Shown here in pieces: positions 45,096-52,857 of a DNA stretch of 64,000 bases. The stretch is from Thiosulfativibrio sp964601165. Lineage in GTDB: Bacteria > Pseudomonadota > Gammaproteobacteria > Thiomicrospirales > Thiomicrospiraceae. The notes beneath the pieces are model-generated. The model ran no database searches and was not told where the DNA came from. It was given only the letters and a program-made list of their open reading frames with translations. The stretch's first letter is position 1. Each line of letters begins with the position of its first letter. Both the position numbers and the translations under genes were made by a program. Location of the stretch: NCBI GenBank assembly GCA_964601165.1, contig CAZRMK010000001.1, forward strand, positions 1 to 64,000. The letters run 5' to 3'.

Positions 45096-45965
45096 TTATT
45101 CTCGGTAATCAGGTCCGTCAATTTCTAGGCCATTAGACATAAAGGCTTGGAAAAACTCTAGGTTACTATAAGCAACACTCTGAGGTTTTTCAGGTTTAGC
45201 TCGTATATTGGCATTACAACCACCATATCTACGGTGTAGAGTTCCTATGTCTTGCCATTTAGCACGGTAAGCTGGGAAGTGTGTTGTGTGACCTACGACA
45301 GGAGATAAAATTTGTGCACGAACTTTTTTACCTGCATTAGATGTATGACACTCGGCACAAGAAAGATCAAATTGTCCACGAGGTGCGAGAAAGAAGTCTT
45401 TTCCATTTTCAAAGGCTTTGCGAGCCCCTTCAGTTTCAATCCTAACATTTATTGTTTGTCCACGAGAATTGTAAGCAAGATAAGCTGATACTTTAGCAAG
45501 GTCGCCTCTTTTCCACCTGTATGGTTCTAGCCCTGCATTGATACGACATTGGTTGATAGCAAATTCAAGAGTGACAACTTTTTGGGTTTCTTCATTAAAA
45601 TAAGGAAAGTTTACCCTGATGTTAGTGACATCGTCTCCAAAGCATTTTGAATAGATAGCGAGATCTTTTTTATATAACGCTTCTCCCTCATCAATATGAT
45701 CTAAATAGGGTGGAAACTCTTTGATAGATTCCCATTGAGATTTTTTGTCAGCCGAAAAATTATAAGAACCAAATCTTAAATCTTCAAATTTAACATCCGG
45801 ATGCATTTTTTTAAAGTAGTCAACAAGCAATTGCCGGCTTTGCTCTGGGGTAATATCTGTAGCCATTGTAGTTGTAGCAACAGTTTTTGTTTCTGTTGCA
45901 TTTACAGTTGCTACTGTACCTAATATTAAGGTAATTAATAGTGTTTTATGTAATGTTTTCTTCAT
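45096..45965 (-). CDS. soxA: Sulfur-oxidation c-type cytochrome SoxA
   Basis: SoxA, with SoxX, oxidatively attaches thiosulfate to the cysteine of SoxY in the periplasm. The 289-residue precursor has a signal peptide (to about residue 23). It is the mono-heme form: one heme motif CAECH at 203-207 and the distal cysteine ligand Cys250 in YGGCNANI, which becomes the active-site persulfide. The N-terminal domain has lost its heme motif but keeps Cys108 and Cys140, a likely disulfide. It is separated from soxZ by about 430 bp of repeat-bearing DNA, so it may have its own promoter. Confidence 0.95.
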   Translation of the reverse strand: MKKTLHKTLLITLILGTVATVNATETKTVATTTMATDITPEQSRQLLVDYFKKMHPDVKFEDLRFGSYNFSADKKSQWESIKEFPPYLDHIDEGEALYKKDLAIYSKCFGDDVTNIRVNFPYFNEETQKVVTLEFAINQCRINAGLEPYRWKRGDLAKVSAYLAYNSRGQTINVRIETEGARKAFENGKDFFLAPRGQFDLSCAECHTSNAGKKVRAQILSPVVGHTTHFPAYRAKWQDIGTLHRRYGGCNANIRAKPEKPQSVAYSNLEFFQAFMSNGLEIDGPDYRE

Positions 45966-46030
45966 CCTAATCCTCCAGAAAACTCTTTATTAGTCAGAGG
46001 TAGCCTTAAACTAATGAGCTTTTAATTATT

Positions 46031-46088
46031 ACTAAATTTTGCAAATGACTGTACATAAATGGAATATAAGCACTTGCAGAATTTAGGT
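46031..46088. repeat. 58-bp deletion derivative of the ACCTAAATCC family
   Basis: ACTAAATTTTGCAAATGACT at the left and CACTTGCAGAATTTAGGT at the right keep both ends; most of the interior is lost. It lies between soxZ and soxA, just upstream of soxA. Confidence 0.7.
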
Positions 46089-46397
46089 ATTATCCGAATC
46101 TGATTTTATTAAGGAAGAACTTTGCTGGGTGTGAAAGAAAATGGAGTGTGAATTTTACTGAAAAAATATAGTTTTTAGATAACACTCTGTTTAGCATTTC
46201 TAAATCTATCTTATAGCAGTGTTTTAAGCCCTTATAGGGTAATTCGCAAGGGTTTTAACTAGCTTCAGTAAAATGTTTAACTATTTTTGTCCGTTCATTC
46301 ACTAGTGCAAAGATCTCCGAATAAATTCGGATACCATGCTTGGGTTTCACCCACCTCATGTTTTAAAACTTGATAAGAGGTAAGTGAAGTGTTTAAT
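46089..46397. other. soxZ-soxA spacer
   Basis: These 309 bp hold no visible gene. A pair TATCCGAAT (46090 on) and ATTCGGATA (near 46325) is inverted, and the right member is also part of a local hairpin CCGAAT/ATTCGG. They may mark the ends of another decayed element that was inserted into the sox operon. Confidence 0.45.
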
Positions 46398-46709
46398 CTA
46401 TTTTAATTTAAGTGTTTGTGTGCCAGTTTCTCCTGTGTTATCTGTTAGTGAAACCACTACCTCGTCACCAGCATTGGCCTTAACCTTGACCTCCATGAAA
46501 GGGTTAGTTGAAACGGCTGCAGTCCACTGAGCATTAACGGCGTCTGCACCATTGACTGCAACGGTAACTTTATCAACAAATTTAGCAGGAAAAGGTTTTC
46601 CTGTTTTTTTGTCCATACGCATACCTGTTTCCATTGGGTGCTTGATTAGAGCCTTAACTTCAGCTATTCCATCCCTTGATTTTCCACGCATTCTGATTCT
46701 GATTGACAT
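46398..46709 (-). CDS. soxZ: Thiosulfate oxidation carrier complex protein SoxZ
   Basis: SoxZ pairs with SoxY to form the carrier on which thiosulfate sulfur is oxidised. The 103-residue protein lacks a signal peptide, as is usual, because it is exported with SoxY. Family blocks are VKALIKHPMETGMRMDKKTGKPFPA and NPFMEVKVKA. It is 59 bp downstream of soxY. Confidence 0.95.
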   Translation of the reverse strand: MSIRIRMRGKSRDGIAEVKALIKHPMETGMRMDKKTGKPFPAKFVDKVTVAVNGADAVNAQWTAAVSTNPFMEVKVKANAGDEVVVSLTDNTGETGTQTLKLK

Positions 46710-46768
46710 GTTTATTCCTTTTATAATTTTTGCAACTTACTAAATAACAATCAAATTGACTAAGAGAA

Positions 46769-47236
46769 TTAACCTCCACATCCACCGATGGTTACTTTAA
46801 CTTCTTGTTCTGCCTTTAATAGTTTGCCACCCGCTTTTACAATACCCATAACAATTTGGCTTTCACCCATTTTAATACGAGTAGAAACATAACCTAGTCC
46901 ACCAGCCGTGAAACTATATTCACAAACTAAAGGCATAGGGTTTTTGGTTGCAATGATAGAAATAGATTCAACGTCTGATAAACCCGTTGCATCAACGGTA
47001 ACAGGGGTTACAGCTCCATTTTCAGCAATGGCAGGGGCTTTTAATTTGACATCATCAGAAGCTGATGCATCAGCAGAGCCATACATTGCCGTTAGGGCAC
47101 CATCTAAATCTTTAGAACTAAATGCTGCAGAATTCCATTCTGCAAGAACTGTCGAAGGTATTAGTAACCCCGCTTTAACTGCAACCGCAGCTACTCCAGT
47201 AGCTAAGGTTCCCTTTAGGAAAGATCTACGTTTCAT
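46769..47236 (-). CDS. soxY: Thiosulfate oxidation carrier protein SoxY
   Basis: The 155-residue precursor begins with a twin-arginine signal (MKRRSFLKGTLATGVAAVAV), which fits Tat export of the SoxYZ complex. It ends in the carrier motif GGCGG (151-155), whose Cys153 swings the bound sulfur between Sox enzymes. The length and the order soxX-Y-Z-A are standard. No soxB or soxCD is in the window. Confidence 0.96.
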   Translation of the reverse strand: MKRRSFLKGTLATGVAAVAVKAGLLIPSTVLAEWNSAAFSSKDLDGALTAMYGSADASASDDVKLKAPAIAENGAVTPVTVDATGLSDVESISIIATKNPMPLVCEYSFTAGGLGYVSTRIKMGESQIVMGIVKAGGKLLKAEQEVKVTIGGCGG

Positions 47237-47312
47237 AAGGTTTTAAACTCCCAATTAAGGTTAAATAAAAATATTCTCTTCAAGAAATGACATTAAATAA
47301 TTAAGTATTCCC

Positions 47313-47702
47313 TTAAAGAGAATGAATAAAATCGGTGATTAAGTCGATTTCTTTTTCCGTTAAAACTCCATTTAGTCCGAATGGAGGCATCAAACTACCT
47401 TTGATTCGGGTTTCAGGTGTCCCCCAAATCTTATTGCGCAGGGCTTGTTTATTTTTATAGCGTATTGCCATCATAACGAGAGGAGAGCCGGTTGTACCCG
47501 CTAATTCTCCACCCTTAATTGCATGACAAGCTAAACAATTACCTTTTGCTCCGCTAAAAGCTAAGTATTTGCCCTGCTCAATCTTACTTGCACCTGCACT
47601 TGCACTACTTGCATCGGTTGCTTGAACGCTAACTGGCACAAATGCGACAGTAGATGAAAAAGCAATAGCAGTGATGAGTTGCTTCATCTTTGTTGTTAAC
47701 AT
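47313..47702 (-). CDS. soxX: Sulfur-oxidation c-type cytochrome SoxX
   Basis: SoxX is the electron-accepting partner of SoxA. The 129-residue precursor has a signal peptide (to about residue 29, VQATD), one heme motif CLACH at 56-60 and a distal Met in the GSLMPPFG segment. It heads the soxXYZ genes on the minus strand. AGGAGGATT is an excellent ribosome site just before the ATG. Confidence 0.95.
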   Translation of the reverse strand: MLTTKMKQLITAIAFSSTVAFVPVSVQATDASSASAGASKIEQGKYLAFSGAKGNCLACHAIKGGELAGTTGSPLVMMAIRYKNKQALRNKIWGTPETRIKGSLMPPFGLNGVLTEKEIDLITDFIHSL

Positions 47703-47920
47703 GAATAATCCTCCTAAAAATGCCTTGCGATTGTTCCTATGATTTTGAAGTTTTTGTATTTGAACAAAGGCTTCACATCTGGAATCTTATATTTTCGGGC
47801 AAGTGTATAAAGCCCTTGCCTTCATAGATTACTCAGTTTTTATTCTATGGCAAGCTTTTTAGGTCTTTTCGCCTATAGCAATATTTAATTGGGGAGAAGT
47901 TTTTATTTATGAAGAAGGTT
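47703..47920. other. Sox upstream region
   Basis: This 218-bp non-coding stretch should contain the sox promoter. A small hairpin GGCAAG/CTTGCC lies at 47798-47820. I could not assign -35 and -10 boxes with confidence. Confidence 0.45.
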
Positions 47921-49351
47921 TTATTTTATAGTTTTTTCTTTTATTTCAATGTCTTGAGAGAGATTGGTTGAAAGGTGTTCTATTTCTCTAAGCAGGTTTG
48001 AATTATTATTCAAGGCAAGTTTTTTTGATTTTTCTAGCAGGTGTTTAGCAAATTTAACATTTCCTATATGGAAGTTTGCAAGAGCAACGTAATAATAACT
48101 ATAGTCTAGTTCATTTTGTGTTGCATGGAGTTCAGCTAAGAGCTTGTAAAGTCGATAGCGATAAAAATAACTTGCTGAGGCTAATATTTTAATTGCTTTA
48201 TCTGTCTGTTGGTGTTTTTGCCACATTTTTGCTTGTCTAAAAGGTATGGAGGAGTCTCTTGGAAATATTTCGCGTAGGTAGTTGAACTGTTCATGTGCTT
48301 TTTTTGGATCATTTATGCCTATAACTTGAGCGTTTATTATTTTAAATAAACGCTCTTTAGGGTGCTTGGTAATTGCCGTCTTTAGGCAGGATGGGTTAAA
48401 GTTTGATTCTGGTTTAGGTTTGTTTAAGAGCTTATTTAAATTATTTTCATAGCATATTGTGTGCTTGTTGCTGTTTGATGAACTAACGAATGGGTCTTTT
48501 TTAGTTGTTTGGCTAATGGCGTGAATTCTTTTTTTAATGAGGGAAAGAGAGAGAGAGTTGTTATTTTTCACTTTAAAGGGTGGCAGTAGCCTAGCACGGT
48601 CATCTGCTTTTGCTAGGCGGCTGTCAGTGACGGGATGGGTTCTTAGTATTTCTGGCAGTTTAAATTCGTAAAATTGACCAGATTTAGATAGTCTTCCAAA
48701 AAAATCGGCCATTGCAAAGGGATTGTATCCTGCATCAGCAAGATATTTTATGCCAAAGTAATCTGCTTCATATTCATGAATTCTAGAGTTTCTTAGTTGT
48801 TGTTGAATATTGATGCTTGCCCCTCCCATAAAGACAGCCATGCCAGCATTAGGATCTTGTGACCCAATAAGAATGGCGGCGATGATACTGGCAATGTTAC
48901 TGGCACTTAAGTTTTGCTGATAGTTAAATCGGCGTGAGAGATGGTTTTGGGTGACATGGGCAATCTCATGGGCGATGACTGCTGCGAGCTCATCTTCGGT
49001 TTTAGCGGCCATAATCAGCCCTGTATGAATGCCTATAATACCATTGGGACCAGCAAAGGCATTGATTCCACTGTTATCTATCACATAGAATTTAAAGTGG
49101 CGTTTATTGCCTGTTTTACTGCTAATCTTATGGCCAATGTTTCTAACATAATTAAGGATTTCTAAATCAGAAATAACTGGGTGGTGTTTGTGTAGTGCAG
49201 TTAAAAAAGCTTTACCTAGCTTGATTTCAGTTTGAGCATCATACTTGACTAGATCAGGAGACCCTAAGTCAGGGAGTGTATTGGCTACTAAGTTTGTTGT
49301 GAAAAATAATGCTAAACTTAAGTTTAATAATAGAATATATAGTTTTATCAT
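47921..49351 (-). CDS. M48 metalloprotease with TPR-like region (BepA-like)
   Basis: The 476-residue periplasmic protein has a signal peptide (to about residue 24, LVANT), the zinc motif HEIAHVTQNH (His128, Glu129, His132) and the third ligand in EYEADYFGIKYL near residue 195. A helical TPR-like C-terminal half follows (about 330-470). BepA (YfgC) proteins of this plan degrade or help assemble outer-membrane proteins such as LptD. The ATG directly abuts the end of a GAGACC element, which must then form its leader. Confidence 0.88.
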   Translation of the reverse strand: MIKLYILLLNLSLALFFTTNLVANTLPDLGSPDLVKYDAQTEIKLGKAFLTALHKHHPVISDLEILNYVRNIGHKISSKTGNKRHFKFYVIDNSGINAFAGPNGIIGIHTGLIMAAKTEDELAAVIAHEIAHVTQNHLSRRFNYQQNLSASNIASIIAAILIGSQDPNAGMAVFMGGASINIQQQLRNSRIHEYEADYFGIKYLADAGYNPFAMADFFGRLSKSGQFYEFKLPEILRTHPVTDSRLAKADDRARLLPPFKVKNNNSLSLSLIKKRIHAISQTTKKDPFVSSSNSNKHTICYENNLNKLLNKPKPESNFNPSCLKTAITKHPKERLFKIINAQVIGINDPKKAHEQFNYLREIFPRDSSIPFRQAKMWQKHQQTDKAIKILASASYFYRYRLYKLLAELHATQNELDYSYYYVALANFHIGNVKFAKHLLEKSKKLALNNNSNLLREIEHLSTNLSQDIEIKEKTIK

Positions 49352-49428
49352 GAGGTCTTTACATAATTTAAAGTACGGTTTGTGGAGTTTAGAAAAAAGT
49401 GCTGTTTTATGCGTTTCATAACATTGTA
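49352..49428. mobile_element. Truncated GAGACC-family MITE abutting the protease gene
   Basis: In reverse orientation it matches the right half of the 160-bp copy at 14071: GAGGTCTTTACATAATTTAA, then AAGTACGGTTT and GTGCTGTTTTATGCGTTTCA. The other end is missing. Its terminus is the base before the protease ATG, so the gene's ribosome site and perhaps its promoter lie in the element. Confidence 0.72.
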
Positions 49429-49437
49429 TAAAACGCC

Positions 49438-49456
49438 TCCATGATTATCATTGTAG
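49438..49456. promoter_or_regulatory. Possible Fur-type palindrome
   Basis: ATGATTATCATT (49441-49452) matches the central 12 bases of the Fur consensus, but the outer parts do not match. It lies between the divergent protease and tusA-like genes. Confidence 0.35.
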
Positions 49457-49535
49457 GATAAATCCTTTCTTAATACGTTATTATTAAGCGTGAAGAGGTG
49501 TGTAATAGAATATTTAAGTTTGTACAGGGGTTTTT

Positions 49536-49763
49536 GTGGCCAAAATTTATTTAAATGTTAAAAATTTACCTTGTCCCTTGCCTTTAGTAAAATTAAAGAA
49601 ATGTTTGTCACATTGTCAGAAACAGGATTCAATATTGATGGAAGCAACAGATAAGGGCGTGCTAAAAGATGTCCCTGCATTTTGTCAGCAAAAAGAGCTT
49701 GCTTATCAAATTGTATCTTCCGAACCACCCTATCAAATTAGAATAGAGGTAGCTTCTTTGTGA
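49536..49763 (+). CDS. TusA/SirA-family sulfur carrier
   Basis: The 75-residue protein has the TusA signature NLPCPLPLVKLKKCL, with the persulfide-carrying Cys13 in CPxP. In sulfur oxidisers TusA passes sulfane sulfur toward DsrE-type proteins and the Dsr or Hdr machinery. It overlaps the dsrE2-like gene (GTGA), and such tusA-dsrE2 pairs are known in sulfur oxidisers. The start is GTG after ACAGGGG. Confidence 0.9.
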   Translation: MAKIYLNVKNLPCPLPLVKLKKCLSHCQKQDSILMEATDKGVLKDVPAFCQQKELAYQIVSSEPPYQIRIEVASL

Positions 49764-50281
49764 ATTCCACAACGCTTTCTGGTCAGCTGAGTATTATTCA
49801 AGCTAAGGGGACGCTGGATTGGGCGTATCCTGCCTTTATTCTCGCGTCAACAGCAGCTGTAATGGATAAACAGGTTGAAATTTTTTTTACTTTTTATGGT
49901 TTGAATTGTTTGCTAAAAGATACCTCAAGATTAAAAGTTTCTCCTTTAGGAAACCCTGGAATGGTAATGAAGAGTCCTGTAGGACCTAGTTGGTTTAGGT
50001 CTGTTGATTGGAATAATGTATTACCTCCGTTGGTTTGGTCTCTACCAGGGATGACTTCTTTAGCAACAATTGGTTTTAAAAAACAAATAGCACAGCAAAA
50101 TCAATTATCTTTTGCTGAATTAAGAGATCTTTGTTTAGAATTAGGAGTGAAATTAACCGCATGTCAAATGACGGTTGATTTAATGGGCTTTAAAGAAGAG
50201 GATTTTATTGAAGGAGTTGGTTTTTCTGGGGCTGCGACTTATTTTTCCAGTTCTCCCAGCAATCAATCATTATTTATATAG
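49760..50281 (+). CDS. DsrE2-like sulfur transfer protein
   Basis: The 173-residue protein matches the DsrE/DsrF-like, DsrE2 group: FILASTAAVMDKQVEIFFTFYGLNCLLK near the start and LTACQMTVDLMG with Cys135, the likely sulfur-binding residue. Cys50 and Cys125 are further candidates. No clear transmembrane segment is seen, though some DsrE2 proteins are membrane-bound. Translational coupling to the TusA-like gene indicates persulfide exchange between the two. Confidence 0.85.
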   Translation: MNSTTLSGQLSIIQAKGTLDWAYPAFILASTAAVMDKQVEIFFTFYGLNCLLKDTSRLKVSPLGNPGMVMKSPVGPSWFRSVDWNNVLPPLVWSLPGMTSLATIGFKKQIAQQNQLSFAELRDLCLELGVKLTACQMTVDLMGFKEEDFIEGVGFSGAATYFSSSPSNQSLFI

Positions 50282-50282
50282 A

Positions 50283-50306
50283 GAGACCTTTTCAGGCAAA
50301 GGTCTT
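50283..50306. repeat. Minimal GAGACC-type hairpin
   Basis: GAGACCTTT, TCAGG, CAAAGGTCT: element ends joined head to head, giving an 8-bp stem after the dsrE2-like gene. It lies 20 bp before the galU start and might act as an attenuator hairpin, but no T run follows. Confidence 0.6.
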
Positions 50307-50327
50307 AGAATACTTTAAGGAACATAA

Positions 50328-51224
50328 ATGTCATATAAACAACTCACTAAAGCTGTGTTACCTGTTGCAGGGTTAGGAACACGGTTTTTACCTGCCACTA
50401 AGGCGATTCCTAAAGAAATGTTAACGGTTGTCGATAAACCCTTGATTCAATATATTATTCATGAAGCTGCAGAAGCAGGGATTACGGATATTATTTTAGT
50501 GACTCATTCGAGCAAAGGAGCGATTGAAAATCATTTTGATAAGCACTACGAGCTGGAGTCAGAACTAAGGTTAAGAGGAAAAGATGAGCATTTAATTTCA
50601 CTGAAAGAAATTACTCCAGAAGGGGTTCGTATAGTAAGTGTTCGTCAGCCAGAAGCTTTAGGGTTAGGGCATGCCATCTTGTGTGCAGCCTCTATTATTT
50701 CTGAGGATGAGCCTTTTGCAGTTTTACTGCCAGATGTTTTGATGTATCACTCGCAGCAAGGCTGTTTAGCCCAGATGGTAGAACATTATCAAAAAGTACA
50801 TACTAGTGTAGTCGCCTTGGAAGCGGTGGAGCCAGAACAGGTAGAAAAATATGGCATTGCAGCGGTAAAGGGTGATGATTTACGGATTGAAAAGTTGGTT
50901 GAGAAGCCTAAGCCTGAAGAAGCACCGTCCAATTTGTCGGTGGTAGGGCGTTATATTTTTACCCCAAGATTAATGAAACTGTTAAAAACAACCCTGCCAG
51001 GAGCTGGAGGAGAAATTCAATTAACTGATGCTATGGATGCTTTGTTAAGGGAAGAGGTCATGTTTGGTTTTGAATTTAAAGGCGGAAAGAGCTATGACTG
51101 TGGCGATAAATTGGGGTTTTTGCAAGCTAATGTTGAGTATGCATTGCGAGATCCTAAGCTAGGGCATGAATTTAAAAATTATTTACAGGGTTTAAATCTT
51201 TCTAAGATTAAGTTGGAGAAATAA
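50328..51224 (+). CDS. galU: UTP-glucose-1-phosphate uridylyltransferase
   Basis: GalU makes UDP-glucose for surface polysaccharides. The 298-residue enzyme has the nucleotide-binding LPVAGLGTRFLPATKAIPKE at residues 12-31, VRQPEALGLGHAILCA, and VEKPKPEEAPSN with the active-site Lys. It is followed by pgi after one base and then by a dehydrogenase-like gene, a sugar-nucleotide operon. Confidence 0.96.
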   Translation: MSYKQLTKAVLPVAGLGTRFLPATKAIPKEMLTVVDKPLIQYIIHEAAEAGITDIILVTHSSKGAIENHFDKHYELESELRLRGKDEHLISLKEITPEGVRIVSVRQPEALGLGHAILCAASIISEDEPFAVLLPDVLMYHSQQGCLAQMVEHYQKVHTSVVALEAVEPEQVEKYGIAAVKGDDLRIEKLVEKPKPEEAPSNLSVVGRYIFTPRLMKLLKTTLPGAGGEIQLTDAMDALLREEVMFGFEFKGGKSYDCGDKLGFLQANVEYALRDPKLGHEFKNYLQGLNLSKIKLEK

Positions 51225-51225
51225 A

Positions 51226-52857
51226 ATGGCGGTTGAAACTTCTGCTGCGTGGCAAGCTTTAAATATTCATTGTGATGCAGGTGCGGGCAGTATGCATTTA
51301 AGAGATTTATTTAAAGAGCCCAATAGAACGAGAAATTTTTCATTAGAATTAGATGAAATGTATGTTGATTTTTCTAAAAATAGAGTTAGTCAAAAAACCA
51401 TGGGTTTATTGTTGGAATTGGCTGATCAGCAAGGTCTTGAAAACTGGATAGAAAAATTATTAACTGGTGAAAAGGTGAATAACACTGAAAATAGAGCGGC
51501 ATTGCATACGGCTTTAAGAGCCTTAAATAAAAATGTTTCAGGTTTCGCCGCATCTGTTCAGCCTGATATTGCCACTGAATTTTCTAAAATGGCAAAGATT
51601 GTCAATAAAGTTCGTGCTAAGCATTGGCGAGGGTTTAGCGGCAAGCCGATTACTGATGTAGTGAATATCGGTGTAGGCGGATCTGATCTAGGTCCTTTGA
51701 TGATTACCCATAGTTTGCAAACCACAAAATCTCCCGTCAATTTCCATTTTATTTCTTCGATAGACGGCACCCAAACCTCAAATGTTTTAAAAAATTTAAA
51801 TCAAGAGACAACGCTATTTATTCTAGTCTCTAAATCTTTTACCACGATAGATACTCTATCGAATGCTGAAACTGCTAAAGATTGGCTAAGAGAAGCTATT
51901 AAATGTGAAAAAACCTTGTTAGCACAGCATTTTTTGGGCGTATCTACCAAGCCTGATATAATGACAAAATGGGGGCTTCCAGCAGAAAATCAACTTATTT
52001 TTTGGGACTGGGTAGGAGGACGTTATTCTTTATGGTCAACCGCAGGGCTCTCTATTGCTTTAAAAATTGGTATGGAACGATTTTATGAGCTTTTAGAGGG
52101 TGCTCGTATTATGGATGAGCATTTTGGCAGCGCTCCTCTTGCTAAAAATATTCCAGTTATTTTAGGGTTGATTGATGTGTGGAATATTAACTTTTTAGGT
52201 ATTCATGATAAGGCTATTTTACCTTATGATGCGCGTTTAAAATATTTGCCCTCTTATTTTGAACAATTAGTCATGGAAAGTAATGGTAAGTCGGTTAATC
52301 GAGATGGTGAGCGGGTAACTTATAAAACCTGCCCTGTTTTATGGGGAGAAGTAGGCTCTAATGCTCAACACGCTTTTTATCAGCTATTGCACCAAGGTAC
52401 TCAACCGGTGATGTGTGACTTTATTGCTCCGATTGAGCGGGATGATTTTGATATGTCTTCTTGCTTAGAAAAAAATGGCAGTTTGTGCTATCAACAGGAT
52501 CTGTCGATGGCAAATTGCTTTGCCCAGTCTCGAGTATTGATGTTAGGCGATGCCGCAATTCCTGAGTCTTTAAAGGCGAGCTTTAACACTCTTTTTAAGC
52601 ACTATCCTGGCAACCAGCCATCGAACACTATTTTGCTTAAGTCTATTTCACCTAGAACACTGGGTATGCTGGTTGCCTTATATGAACATAAAACCTTTGT
52701 TGAAGGAGTTATATGGGAAATCAATCCTTTTGATCAATGGGGGGTAGAGCTAGGGAAGCTGATTGCACAAGAAACCTATGTGGCTATTAAATCACCTAAT
52801 TTAGCAGCGACATTTGATGATTCGACGCAATCCTTAATTAAAAGGATTTTGAAATGA
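51226..52857 (+). CDS. pgi: Glucose-6-phosphate isomerase
   Basis: Pgi interconverts glucose-6-P and fructose-6-P. The 543-residue protein has VGVGGSDLGP-type phosphate binding (NIGVGGSDLGPLMI), the signature FILVSKSFTTIDT, MESNGKSVNRDG with the catalytic Glu, and GEVGSNAQHAFYQLLHQG. It is co-transcribed with galU and overlaps the next gene by 4 bp (ATGA). Confidence 0.96.
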   Translation: MAVETSAAWQALNIHCDAGAGSMHLRDLFKEPNRTRNFSLELDEMYVDFSKNRVSQKTMGLLLELADQQGLENWIEKLLTGEKVNNTENRAALHTALRALNKNVSGFAASVQPDIATEFSKMAKIVNKVRAKHWRGFSGKPITDVVNIGVGGSDLGPLMITHSLQTTKSPVNFHFISSIDGTQTSNVLKNLNQETTLFILVSKSFTTIDTLSNAETAKDWLREAIKCEKTLLAQHFLGVSTKPDIMTKWGLPAENQLIFWDWVGGRYSLWSTAGLSIALKIGMERFYELLEGARIMDEHFGSAPLAKNIPVILGLIDVWNINFLGIHDKAILPYDARLKYLPSYFEQLVMESNGKSVNRDGERVTYKTCPVLWGEVGSNAQHAFYQLLHQGTQPVMCDFIAPIERDDFDMSSCLEKNGSLCYQQDLSMANCFAQSRVLMLGDAAIPESLKASFNTLFKHYPGNQPSNTILLKSISPRTLGMLVALYEHKTFVEGVIWEINPFDQWGVELGKLIAQETYVAIKSPNLAATFDDSTQSLIKRILK

